Shown one piece after another: positions 1 to 8,739 of a stretch of 25,019 nucleotides of DNA. Within the stretch, counting starts at the first letter, position 1, and every line of letters starts with the position of its first letter. This DNA comes from Candidatus Kapaibacterium sp. (GTDB lineage Bacteria > Bacteroidota > Ignavibacteria > Kapaibacteriales > UBA2268), in NCBI GenBank assembly GCA_027858275.1, contig JAQIDA010000362.1, forward strand, positions 1 through 25,019, read 5' to 3'. Below the pieces are notes generated by a model. That model did no database searches and was not told the origin of the DNA. It saw only the letters and a program-made list of their open reading frames with translations. The translations under genes and the position numbers were made by a program.

Positions 1-764
1 TCATTCCCCGTAAATATAGAATTTTTGAGATAGCAGTCTTCCCCGGAGAAACTAATTTGACAACCGCCGTGATTGTTCTGATATATCAGATGGTCAATAT
101 TAAAGATCGCGTCGTAAGCGGAAATTGAAAACATATTCGATTTTTCTATCGTCAGATACTCAAGGATGATATTATAATCCTTGCCGTAATCCGCCTTTTC
201 AGCGTCTAATTTCAGACCGGTCCATATTTTATCCGGATCAATACTCGTGAATATAATTCTCTCTGATTCGGTTCCTCCTGCTACAATTTCTCCCTCAACC
301 CTGAAAGAAACACCTTCGGCAAATTTCAAAGTTGTGCCGGGTTCAATAATTAATTGCTTATAGGACTCAACAATCAAATCTTCCCGAACATCATAAACTC
401 CGGCTTCGATGACTCCCTCTATTGAACCGTATAAATACTCTCCTAGATAGATGAGTGTGACATCATCAAGGATTTTGTTGTCGAACATATTGATGTCTTC
501 AAGCAGAACGTCTTCGCAAAATTCCCGAGTAAAAGCAACATCATAAATTCCTTCCTCGATTTCAATACTAAATTTTCCGTTGACTTCTGGTGAAACAGAA
601 TACTCCTTTTCATCAGGAACAGTTTTATTAAAGATAATGCTGACATCCGAACAATCGTCGAGGTTCTCAACCGTAACAGATCCGGATATAAAAACTTTTT
701 TCACTTGAGCATGAGACTCATTGACAGACAAAAGCATAACCAACATAAAAATAATAACACGCAT
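1..764 (-). CDS. Secreted beta-helix-like surface protein, 5' part only
   Basis: The reading frame is open from an ATG at 762-764 to the left edge of the window, giving 254 residues with no stop; the C-terminus lies outside. Residues 1-19 (MRVIIFMLVMLLSVNESHA) are a signal peptide with an AHA-type cleavage site, so the product is exported. Residues 20-110 look like a beta-sandwich region. From about residue 125 the pattern LIIEPGTTLKFAEGVSF, then VEGEIVAGGT and IIFTS, is the strand pattern typical of right-handed parallel beta-helix repeats found in many surface proteins of T9SS organisms. An AAGGA sequence about nine bases before the ATG supports the start. A T9SS sorting domain at the missing C-terminus is possible but unseen. 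No enzymatic function can be assigned. Confidence 0.8.
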   Translation of the reverse strand, partial: MRVIIFMLVMLLSVNESHAQVKKVFISGSVTVENLDDCSDVSIIFNKTVPDEKEYSVSPEVNGKFSIEIEEGIYDVAFTREFCEDVLLEDINMFDNKILDDVTLIYLGEYLYGSIEGVIEAGVYDVREDLIVESYKQLIIEPGTTLKFAEGVSFRVEGEIVAGGTESERIIFTSIDPDKIWTGLKLDAEKADYGKDYNIILEYLTIEKSNMFSISAYDAIFNIDHLIYQNNHGGCQISFSGEDCYLKNSIFTGN

Positions 765-956
765 TAGTTTCTATCCTTAGATTGTGTGATATATCGAATC
801 AATTTCCATTAGTTCTTTTATTAAAAAGTCCTAACAAGATCATGCATATTACATTTATTTAATGAGAATATATAATATTTTTTTAGATCTTAATTATTCG
901 GTCGATACACTGAGACAGATGCTACTTTTCCTGAGTGAGTGCCGTAAGACCCCTCA

Positions 957-1092
957 AAGAAAGGATCCTTTCTTGCGCAAGAGAAAAGTTCTCCTCTTGT
1001 CCCCCCGCCTGCAAAGGAGGGGGGTAGGTGGAGGTACTTCCGCCGAAGAAACACCCCGCTCTTCGGGCACCCCTCCTTGAAAGAGGAGGGGA
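957..1092. repeat. Intergenic palindromic repeat element (multi-hairpin)
   Basis: A chain of adjacent inverted repeats is directly visible: a perfect 18-bp palindrome at 957-974 centred on GGATCC; a 10-bp palindrome CTTGCGCAAG at 972-981; GAGAA/TTCTC at 981-993; a 10-bp arm hairpin with one mismatch and a GCAA loop at 1001-1024; CCCG/CGGG at 1055-1067; and a perfect 8-bp hairpin CCCCTCCT/AGGAGGGG at 1070-1091. The composition differs sharply from the AT-rich flanks. A degenerate relative occurs on the other strand at about 21326-21365, sharing the order AAGGAGG-GTGCC-GA-GCGGGGT. This fits a dispersed non-coding repeat of the REP/MITE type. No transposase or target duplication was identified. 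Confidence 0.65.
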
Positions 1093-1146
1093 ATAAGAAA
1101 GACAGCCTCACTTTCCGAAGGTTTACGGATGACGAATTTATTTATT

Positions 1147-1161
1147 CTGATTGAAAATCAG
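1147..1161 (-). terminator. Weak hairpin just after the S9 peptidase stop
   Basis: CTGATT and AATCAG form a perfect 6-bp stem with a 3-base loop directly downstream of the minus-strand stop codon at 1164-1166. It is followed on the minus strand by an A/T-rich stretch without a clear T run, so termination is only possible. Confidence 0.3.
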
Positions 1162-1163
1162 TT

Positions 1164-4076
1164 TTAATCTACCAATTCATAAGCGTCAGTTTTTCCTTTT
1201 TTCAAAGCCGGAACGCCGTGCTTTAACCACACGGGAGCTTTAGTGTCTTTGAGATAATAATCGAAGAACTGCATCATTCTGATACTCAAATCCATTCTGT
1301 TCGGACGCTTCATCAAATTGTGTTCATCACCGTTGTAATTCAACAGCCAAACAGGCTTTTGAAGTCTTCGCAAGGCGTTGAACAACTCAATACCCTGATA
1401 CCAGGGAACAGCACCGTCTCCGTCATTGTGCATAATCAGAAGCGGAGTTTCCACTCTGTCGGCAAAAAACAGGGGAGAGTTCTCAATATAAAGCTCCGGT
1501 TTTTCCCACAATGTTCCCCCAATTCTGCTCTGAGTAACTTCATATTGGAAAGCGCGATTAAGCCCCGATCCCCAACGAATTCCGCCGTATGCGCTTGTCA
1601 TATTGCTGACCGGCGCGCCTGCCATACCGGCCGCGAAAAGATTTGTTTGAGTAACGAGGAACGCTGTCTGATAACCGCCCCAACTTTGTCCCTGAAGACC
1701 CATTTTGTCTTTATCAATGAACCCCTTGTCAATCATTGCCAGAGTTCCGCTCATAATCGCGTTATAAGCGTCTTTACCGGGATGACCTGTTGTATAGTGA
1801 ATATCCGGAATAAACACGACATAGCCGTTAGAAGCGTAAAGATTCGGATAAATAATCGAGGCGGTCGGCTTCGGCACATAGTGGCGATTAAGGCCGTCGG
1901 CATATCTTTCATAGAAATAAACCATCATCGGATATTTCTTTTTTGGATCAAAGTTATCAGGTTTGTACAAAAGACCTTCTCGTTCAACACCTTCGAGGTC
2001 AGTCCATTTGACCAACTCATTAGTTCCCCACAAATAATCAGCTTGCTGAGGATTGCCGTCAGACAATTTTACGTCATTATCGAAATCAATATCAGCACTG
2101 TGCAGATCAACATATTCATTATAATTTCCTTTTTTGAAAATTATTACATCAGCGTCTTTGGCCTTAGTTACGGCGTAGTATTGATAATTATCCATAATCA
2201 ATTTTTTAGGGTTTTTCTTCGCGTCTGAGTCAACTGTATAATAGCCCGCATCTTTTGAAGTATAGTCAAATGCCGACAGCATAATATCTTCATCGGAGAT
2301 GAATTCAGCTTCGGGATCAAGTCTCTGATATCTGAATCGAGTATTATTTTTGCGACCTGTTCCTTTGGTCAAACAAACGGGCTTTTTATTCGCTGTCGGG
2401 TCTATTTTCCATATATCATATCTGTCATAGATATAAACATATTCGTCATTTTCAGCCCAGCCCGCGATACCGTAAGAATCCGGCTCCATCGGAGTATCGT
2501 GCAATTCATTGAAGAAATTGACCTCAATATCTTTTGTGAGATTAACGCGCTTTTTGGTCTGAACTGAATAAGAATGCCAAGTCGCATCTCTGTAATCATA
2601 CCAAATGACATATTTACCTGTTTTTGACAAAGACACTGCGTACTGGTGTTTTTCTAAAACAAGCGTTCTTTCGCCCGTATTCATATTTACAAGATAAACA
2701 TCCTCATAACCCGGCACTTCCCAAGTGGCAGAAAGATCATAGGGCAAAGTATTTGAAGCAAGAGCGTATTCGCCTTCGCCTTTCAAAGTAGTGTGAACTT
2801 TTTTCAAAGTATTGTCACAAATCTGCAAGTATGTTTTTTTTGCGATGTTATAAACGCCGCGATAAGTTCTCTTTTTGTCTTTGCTAAGTTCGTGAAGCTG
2901 TTGGGTCTGCAATCTCCCGTCGTGCCAGCTCCAAATATCCACTTTGTATTTTTCTTTTGCGAGCAGAGTATCTTTAGGCTCTTGACGAGGGATTTCCGCT
3001 GTTCCGATAAACATTCTCGTGCTTTTATCGGAAAAAGAAATTCTGCCGTTGACGCTGATAGTTCTTCCTTCCGGCATACCCGCAACGGATGAATCAATAA
3101 TCATCTCAGCTTTGTCGCTGCCTTGAGTCCAAAAATACAGACTGAAAACTTTGTTCTTCTTGCAAGTATCGGCAGAATGAATAAATGCCGCGTATTTGCC
3201 TGAGTTATCAAGCGTCAATTTATTAACAAGACCGTCACCGTAGAAAATTTCCGTGAGCTTGTCCTGCTCCGGATCGAACGTATACACATAGGAACTGTCC
3301 GTGGAATCTTTGATAAATCTCGTAAAAGCGATCAAAGTCGATTTTTCCGAAACTGTATAATCTTTTACGTTTTCGAACTCGAATTGCTTATGTGTCAAAG
3401 GATTAAAAACGATGAGTTTTGTGCCTTCTTTTTCTTCGGATTTCTCTTCTTTATTTACGCCAATTTCCTCAGATTTTTCGACTTTAGGTTTTGTCTCTTC
3501 AACTTTGTTCTCTTCAGTTTTCGTTTCTTCAGCGGCAGGGGGTTGTTCTTCCGCTTTTGTCGAATCAGTCACTGCTTCACTTGTGTCTTTTTTAGGAGGG
3601 ACCGGTTTTTCTAATTGATATAAAACCCAATTTGAGTTCTCTTCTGCAATATTGAAAGATTTCACTCTCGGGAATTTCAATAATTTATCTTCATTGAAAA
3701 GCCATATCGCCAGTGAGTCCTTCGGCAGTTTGTCTTTTTTGGTTTTCTTAAGTTTAAGAGCGCGAACAGTATCACGGAACTGATTCACTTTGCAAACCAG
3801 AAAATTTGAAGTATAATTAAAATAAGCTTTGCCGCCCCGATGAATTTTCCCGATCAGTTCGCCGTCAGTATCCTTCAGCACAAGGCAACTGTCCCCGATC
3901 TGTGGGTTAATCCTGTACAATACTTTTTCCCCGTTATTGGAGATTTTGAAGTTCGAAATACTTTTCCAAGAATCATAAACCGAATGTGTCAACGGGATTT
4001 TGTTATCGGAATTTGCAAAAGTGATTGCTGTAAACATGAGCATCAAAGCCGCTATGGCAAAGTGTCTTTTCATCAT
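1164..4076 (-). CDS. S9 family peptidase (prolyl oligopeptidase family), exported
   Basis: This 970-residue serine peptidase has an N-terminal signal peptide (residues 1-21), a beta-propeller region to about residue 690 and a C-terminal alpha/beta-hydrolase domain. The nucleophile motif GQSWGGY places Ser798. By family pattern the remaining triad is probably Asp887 in HNDGDGAVPW and His919 in GDEHNLM. S9 enzymes of this shape act on oligopeptides or peptide N-termini in the periplasm or outside the cell; the exact cleavage preference cannot be read here. Residues 158-220 are an unusual Pro/Lys/Glu-rich low-complexity insertion between propeller strands. Two consecutive ATGs (4076 and 4073) could each start it. 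It lies 120 bases downstream of folK on the same strand, so it may have its own promoter. Confidence 0.93.
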   Translation of the reverse strand: MMKRHFAIAALMLMFTAITFANSDNKIPLTHSVYDSWKSISNFKISNNGEKVLYRINPQIGDSCLVLKDTDGELIGKIHRGGKAYFNYTSNFLVCKVNQFRDTVRALKLKKTKKDKLPKDSLAIWLFNEDKLLKFPRVKSFNIAEENSNWVLYQLEKPVPPKKDTSEAVTDSTKAEEQPPAAEETKTEENKVEETKPKVEKSEEIGVNKEEKSEEKEGTKLIVFNPLTHKQFEFENVKDYTVSEKSTLIAFTRFIKDSTDSSYVYTFDPEQDKLTEIFYGDGLVNKLTLDNSGKYAAFIHSADTCKKNKVFSLYFWTQGSDKAEMIIDSSVAGMPEGRTISVNGRISFSDKSTRMFIGTAEIPRQEPKDTLLAKEKYKVDIWSWHDGRLQTQQLHELSKDKKRTYRGVYNIAKKTYLQICDNTLKKVHTTLKGEGEYALASNTLPYDLSATWEVPGYEDVYLVNMNTGERTLVLEKHQYAVSLSKTGKYVIWYDYRDATWHSYSVQTKKRVNLTKDIEVNFFNELHDTPMEPDSYGIAGWAENDEYVYIYDRYDIWKIDPTANKKPVCLTKGTGRKNNTRFRYQRLDPEAEFISDEDIMLSAFDYTSKDAGYYTVDSDAKKNPKKLIMDNYQYYAVTKAKDADVIIFKKGNYNEYVDLHSADIDFDNDVKLSDGNPQQADYLWGTNELVKWTDLEGVEREGLLYKPDNFDPKKKYPMMVYFYERYADGLNRHYVPKPTASIIYPNLYASNGYVVFIPDIHYTTGHPGKDAYNAIMSGTLAMIDKGFIDKDKMGLQGQSWGGYQTAFLVTQTNLFAAGMAGAPVSNMTSAYGGIRWGSGLNRAFQYEVTQSRIGGTLWEKPELYIENSPLFFADRVETPLLIMHNDGDGAVPWYQGIELFNALRRLQKPVWLLNYNGDEHNLMKRPNRMDLSIRMMQFFDYYLKDTKAPVWLKHGVPALKKGKTDAYELVD

Positions 4077-4196
4077 TAGTTATCTCGTTAAATATTTGTA
4101 AATATTCAGTTTATTCAAATTTATTGAATTGGCGTGATAATAAAAAATTGGATTAAAATATAAACAGAAGATAATACGCTTTTCCGCTGTTTTTAC

Positions 4197-4718
4197 TCAT
4201 TTTTTGAAAAGAAGCGATCGCACTTCAGAATTGTCCTTGCATTCTTCGAGAAGTCTGCTGATAGATTTGTTCAGTTTAGGATGCATTGTTTTATCAGCGA
4301 TCTCATTAGCCGGAACCAGTACGAATTTACGTTCGTGCATTCGAGGGTGAGGAATGGTCAGACGACTGCTGTGTATCACCGTATCCGCATAAAGTAATAT
4401 ATCAATATCGATTTCACGTTCGTGCCAGCGCATTCTGATCGTGCGTCCCATGAAGTACTCAACACTCTTGCAATATTGCATCAAATTGGCAAGCGACATT
4501 TTTGTCATAGCTGTCAGAACGATATTAATAAACGGGGGCTGATCAATGAATCCGACCGGCTCGGTTTCATAATAGGAAGATGTCCGAACGTCAGTCAGCA
4601 CCGATTCATTAATGAGGTGGCGGACAGCTGTGTCAATGTTCGCTTGTCTGTCACCCAGATTGGTTCCGAGCGACAGCATAGTAAAAACGGGTTTGTTTTC
4701 TGAGTTAGAAAAGATCAT
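4197..4718 (-). CDS. folK: 2-amino-4-hydroxy-6-hydroxymethyldihydropteridine diphosphokinase
   Basis: FolK transfers pyrophosphate from ATP to 6-hydroxymethyl-7,8-dihydropterin, the step before dihydropteroate synthase in folate synthesis; it is cytoplasmic. The 173-residue product has the family signatures LSLGTNLGDR near residues 16-24, RWHEREIDIDILLYAD at about 97-112 and IPHPRMHERKFVLVP at about 122-136. Length fits the family (about 160-180). The ATG shares one base with the TAA of folB (TAATG arrangement at 4716-4720), which suggests translational coupling and fixes the start. Confidence 0.95.
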   Translation of the reverse strand: MIFSNSENKPVFTMLSLGTNLGDRQANIDTAVRHLINESVLTDVRTSSYYETEPVGFIDQPPFINIVLTAMTKMSLANLMQYCKSVEYFMGRTIRMRWHEREIDIDILLYADTVIHSSRLTIPHPRMHERKFVLVPANEIADKTMHPKLNKSISRLLEECKDNSEVRSLLFKK

Positions 4719-5101
4719 TATTTCGTGCTTCTTGTCATACTCTGTTCAGCTTCAATAAATTGGACTATACGGTGCAATGGTGCGTTCATTTTTCGGACGC
4801 GTACAGTAGCGGTTTGTAGAATTTTGAATTTTTCCATAAGATGATTTAATATCTCGTTGGCAATAGTTTCGACCAAAGCATGATTTTCTCCTGCGATTAC
4901 TTCTTCGATCAGAAAGAAAGCTTCTTCATAGTTCAGAGCCGAATTGATATCATCATTTATTACGGCCTTAGTGGCATCGTAGTACATATCCAAATCGATT
5001 TCATATTTGCCGCCAAGGATTCGTTCTTCTGCACTTACTCCGTGATAAGCATAAAACTGAGCTGAGTTGATCGTAATTCTGGTTAAAGATGCTTCTTTCA
5101 T
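4718..5101 (-). CDS. folB: Dihydroneopterin aldolase
   Basis: FolB cleaves 7,8-dihydroneopterin to 6-hydroxymethyl-7,8-dihydropterin and glycolaldehyde, directly supplying the FolK substrate. The 127-residue sequence carries the family start pattern FYAYHGVSAEER (residues 16-27), LVETIANEI around 77-85 and the C-terminal VRVRKMNAPLHRI (101-113), in which Lys104 matches the conserved active-site lysine. It is first in a two-gene folB-folK unit and is transcribed away from the tricorn gene across a 294-bp AT-rich gap. No clear Shine-Dalgarno is seen before its ATG. Confidence 0.94.
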   Translation of the reverse strand: MKEASLTRITINSAQFYAYHGVSAEERILGGKYEIDLDMYYDATKAVINDDINSALNYEEAFFLIEEVIAGENHALVETIANEILNHLMEKFKILQTATVRVRKMNAPLHRIVQFIEAEQSMTRSTK

Positions 5102-5395
5102 ATTTTTCGTCTTTGTAATATATTTATATTATTGTTTTCACTCGCATTCTATTTAAAACAAAAATACCACATATTCAATAATATCCGAGATAAATATATA
5201 ATTATCTGTGAAATGCGTGAGTTATCAGATTATTTAAACCCTCAAAATATGCCAAAGCTGAAATAATCTGACCAACTGCTCACTTTATCCAAGTATTTGT
5301 TTCATAAATTCTTCAATTATCAATATATTGCCGCTTGTGCTATTTTGCATATGTAACGATGACTAAAATTTAATATTAATATTCGGATATTAGAG
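5102..5395. other. Divergent promoter region between folB and the tricorn gene
   Basis: This 294-bp AT-rich gap separates divergently transcribed genes and must hold both promoters. I see no convincing consensus boxes, no strong hairpin and no coding potential in it. Confidence 0.45.
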
Positions 5396-8300
5396 ATGAA
5401 ATTTCTCCTTCTGCTTTTCTTTTCTATGACTTTTATAGTGAATGAGTCTGCGTTTGCCAAAGAAGCCCGCCTGATGCGATTCCCGAACGCTGTTGCCGAT
5501 ACGATAGCTTTTTCCTATGGCGGAGACATATATGTGGTCCCAAAAGAAGGTGGTACAGCACTGCGAATCACAAGTTCCGAGGGCTATGAAATGTTCCCGA
5601 GAATTTCTCCTGACGGCAGGACAGTCGCATTCTCAGCTGAATATGACGGCGCGTGCGAAGTCTACACAATTCCTATAACCGGAGGCAGCCCCAAAAGAAT
5701 GACATACTCTCCGAGCATTCCTGATGTCCCTGACAGAGACGGCCCCGATAAAATCGTGATGCAATGGTCTGCAGACGGATCAAAGATAATCTACCGAGCC
5801 AATCGGGACAATTGGCACAAGGGAAGCGGGCAACTGTATTTTGTGGATATAAAAGGCGGATCGCCGAAAAAATGGCCGATGCCCCGAGTTGGATTTGTGT
5901 CAGTGTACGATGCCGATAACAGAATAGCATTCAACAAGGTTTTCAGAGAGTTCAGGGCTTGGAAAGGCTATCGCGGCGGTCAGGCTGACGATATAAGAAT
6001 GATCAATATGTCTACAGGCAAAAGAACAAATCTGACAGATAATCCGGCTCAAGATATTTTCCCAATGTTGCGCGGCAATATATTATACTTCCTGTCAGAC
6101 CGCAACGGCAGAATGAATCTATTCCAAAAGAACATCAGAAAAAAAACCATAAAGCAGTTAACTCATTTCAAAGACTTTGATATTAAATTTCCCTCACTCG
6201 GAGACGATAATATAACATTCACAAAAGCCGGATATATTTATTTCTTTGATTTAATCACCGGCCTTATCCGCAAAATTAACATTAAGATTAATACTGATTT
6301 CCCAAAATTGAGATCAGAATATATCAATCTTACAGATCAAATTTATAATTTTTATTTGTCTCCTAAAGCACAGCGAGTACTGCTCGAAGCACGAGGAGAC
6401 ATTTTTACGGTACCCGCCGCAAACGGTAAAATCAGAAATCTGACTGAACGCTCAGGCTCGCGTGAACGAAATTGCAAATGGTCACCTGACGGAAAATATA
6501 TAGCTTACATAAGTGATAAGAACGGCGAAGATGAAATTTATATCCTGTCGCCCGAAGGGGGAGAGCCTGTTCAGTTGACCAAAGACGCTGATTCATATAA
6601 ATTCGATCTTGCGTGGTCGCCCGACAGCAGGAAAATACTCTTCTCCGATAAATCAATGAAGCTTTCCTACATCGATATTAAGTCTAAGAAAGTTACTCTT
6701 GTAAATAAATCACGAAAATGGGAACAAAGAGATTATGCTTGGTCGCCAGATGCCAAATGGATTGCTTACAGCGACTATGAAAGAGGCTACAAATCAGTTA
6801 TAAATTTGTACTCAGTCCGGAACAACAAATCATATCCTGTTACTGATCCTCTTTACGAATCATACAATCCGGTTTTCGATCCGGAGGCTAAATATTTGTA
6901 TTTCATCTCCAAACGAACTTTTGCCCCGAAAACCGGAAATTTTGATCAGAACTTTATCTATGACAAAATGGCCAAAATTTACGGCATAACATTGCAGGAC
7001 ACAAGCAAATCTCCGTTTGGATATATCAGTGATGAAGCCGCTCGCATACTTGATATGAAAGAGAAAAAACTTCTCGCTAAACGGAAAAAAGCATCTAAGA
7101 AAAAAGGCAACACTGTTCATATTGATCTCTTATTTCTCAAAAACAGAGTTTTTGAATTTCCGATTGAAGCCGGGAATTATTCAAACATTCAGGCAATCAA
7201 GGGAGATTTTGTCTTCTATATGAAAGATGCTAATCTCATGAAATTCGACATTAAAAATCGAGAAGAATCAGAGCTTGGCAACTGTTCGGATTATCTTATA
7301 TCACCCGACGGCAAGAAGAAATTAGTCCTTAAATCAAAACAGTATTTTGTTAATAATGTCAAAAACAAAGTATCAATGAAGTCCGGACGACTCAATCTAA
7401 ATGATCTACAAACTCACCTGAACAGGCGTGAGGAATGGACGCAGATATACAAGGAAGCATGTCGTCAGATGAAGCACTTCTTCTACGACAAGAACATGCA
7501 CGGAGTCGATTGGGACAAGGTTTGTGACAAATACGCACAATTCCTTCCCTATGTAGCTCATCGTCGTGATCTGAATTATATCATCTCCGAAGCTTTCGGG
7601 GAACTCGGCAGCAGTCATTGCTACATCGGCGGCGGTGATATGCCTGAAATAAAAAAAATAAAAATTGGACTGCTCGGAGCAGATTACATTAATCGCGGCA
7701 ATTCATACCAAATTCAAAATATCCTAAGCGGACACAACTGGGATGCTGATCAATGTTCGCCATTGGCTGCCCCCGGACTTGATATAAGAGAAAAACAATA
7801 CATAATATCAATTGATGATCAGCTTTTGAGCAAGGATACGGATCCCTACAAAGCACTCGTGAATAAGGCCGGAGAATATGTCAAAATCAAGGTAAACAGT
7901 AAACCCAATGAACTCGGCGCAAAAGAATATTATGTAAAAACCCTCGAACGAGAAGACAAGCTGCGTTATATGAATTGGGTTGAATCAAAGCGATCTGCTG
8001 TCAATCGGCTCTCAAAAGGGAAAATCGCCTATCTCCATATTCCCGATATGACAATGAACGGACTGAACGAATTTGTCAAACACTTCTATTCGCAGACCGA
8101 AAAACAAGCTATGATAATTGATATTCGCGGCAACAGCGGCGGCAAGATATCTCCCATGATTATTCAGAAGTTGAGCCAAGAGCTTATGTTTATCAAAAAA
8201 GCCCGCAATCAGACAGACGTTGAAACTAATCCCCGCGCCTTGATAAACGGTCCGATTGTCTGCTTAATCAACGAGAATACCGTTTCTGACGGCGAAATAT

Positions 8301-8617
8301 TCGCGCATCAATTCAAAAAAGCCGAGCTTGGAACCACAATAGGAAGCCGTACTTTTGGCGGCATTGCAGGAGTTCGAAAAAAATTCAACTTTATTGACGG
8401 CGGATATATGTATCGCCCTGAGTTTGATATTTATTCTCCGGAAAACAAACAAATCGGCGAAGCCGTCGGCATTGTTCCGGACATTGAAGTTGAAAATGAC
8501 GGTTCAAGTGACGATGATTCACAATTAATAAGATCCGTTGATGTCCTTCTCGAAAAAATCAGATTGTCCGTCAAATCAAAGCTGCCGGAAAATCCGACGT
8601 CAACTGACAAAAAATAA
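5396..8617 (+). CDS. Tricorn-type protease (S41 family), exported
   Basis: The 1073-residue product matches tricorn protease in length and domain order. It has a signal peptide at 1-21; two successive beta-propellers with WSPDG/WSADG-type motifs to about residue 660; a linker and C1 domain; a PDZ-like region around 755-860; and a C-terminal S41 domain. Catalytic residues are present: Ser740-His741 in LGSSHCY, DIRGNSGG near 910, Ser964-Asp965 in NENTVSDGE, and probably Glu1022 in EAVGIVPDI. Tricorn degrades peptides in the 6-12 residue range downstream of larger proteases; here the signal peptide places it in the periplasm or on the cell surface. It sits within 2 kb of an S9 peptidase on the opposite strand, another propeller-gated peptidase. 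Confidence 0.93.
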   Translation: MKFLLLLFFSMTFIVNESAFAKEARLMRFPNAVADTIAFSYGGDIYVVPKEGGTALRITSSEGYEMFPRISPDGRTVAFSAEYDGACEVYTIPITGGSPKRMTYSPSIPDVPDRDGPDKIVMQWSADGSKIIYRANRDNWHKGSGQLYFVDIKGGSPKKWPMPRVGFVSVYDADNRIAFNKVFREFRAWKGYRGGQADDIRMINMSTGKRTNLTDNPAQDIFPMLRGNILYFLSDRNGRMNLFQKNIRKKTIKQLTHFKDFDIKFPSLGDDNITFTKAGYIYFFDLITGLIRKINIKINTDFPKLRSEYINLTDQIYNFYLSPKAQRVLLEARGDIFTVPAANGKIRNLTERSGSRERNCKWSPDGKYIAYISDKNGEDEIYILSPEGGEPVQLTKDADSYKFDLAWSPDSRKILFSDKSMKLSYIDIKSKKVTLVNKSRKWEQRDYAWSPDAKWIAYSDYERGYKSVINLYSVRNNKSYPVTDPLYESYNPVFDPEAKYLYFISKRTFAPKTGNFDQNFIYDKMAKIYGITLQDTSKSPFGYISDEAARILDMKEKKLLAKRKKASKKKGNTVHIDLLFLKNRVFEFPIEAGNYSNIQAIKGDFVFYMKDANLMKFDIKNREESELGNCSDYLISPDGKKKLVLKSKQYFVNNVKNKVSMKSGRLNLNDLQTHLNRREEWTQIYKEACRQMKHFFYDKNMHGVDWDKVCDKYAQFLPYVAHRRDLNYIISEAFGELGSSHCYIGGGDMPEIKKIKIGLLGADYINRGNSYQIQNILSGHNWDADQCSPLAAPGLDIREKQYIISIDDQLLSKDTDPYKALVNKAGEYVKIKVNSKPNELGAKEYYVKTLEREDKLRYMNWVESKRSAVNRLSKGKIAYLHIPDMTMNGLNEFVKHFYSQTEKQAMIIDIRGNSGGKISPMIIQKLSQELMFIKKARNQTDVETNPRALINGPIVCLINENTVSDGEIFAHQFKKAELGTTIGSRTFGGIAGVRKKFNFIDGGYMYRPEFDIYSPENKQIGEAVGIVPDIEVENDGSSDDDSQLIRSVDVLLEKIRLSVKSKLPENPTSTDKK

Positions 8618-8739
8618 TATTTCATCATATTATACTTCTACGATCCAGAGAAATGTTTGTGGATGAATTGAAATTCAAAATAAATTGAAAACATGAGTCG
8701 AGAGATCGACGTTTTAATAAACATAAAAGGTTCCGTAAT

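Larger units (their letters stand above)
765..1163. other. 399-bp gene-free region carrying a palindromic repeat element
   Basis: This gap separates two minus-strand genes. The part at 765-860 is AT-rich and probably carries the promoter of the beta-helix gene. From about 950 to 1092 it changes to GC-rich consecutive palindromes (described separately). Short open frames on both strands here simply read through the repeat; their translations are rich in Pro, Arg and Ser and match no family I recognise. Confidence 0.6.

Noticed and set aside
957..1092. Possible CRISPR-like array
   Set aside because: The palindromes differ from each other, and there are no equal-length spacers or repeated units.
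862..1111. Overlapping short open frames on both strands near 0.9-1.1 kb
   Set aside because: They read through the multi-hairpin repeat; the low-complexity Pro/Arg/Ser products reflect the palindromes, not coding.
1320..2228. 302-codon open frame on the plus strand
   Set aside because: It lies wholly antisense to the S9 peptidase, whose frame includes the catalytic motifs. The translation has no family pattern and no ribosome binding site.
8697..8710. Hairpin GTCGA/TCGAC before the first SUMF1 lipoprotein
   Set aside because: A 5-bp stem with no T run, 30 bases before a start codon; too weak to call a terminator or regulator.
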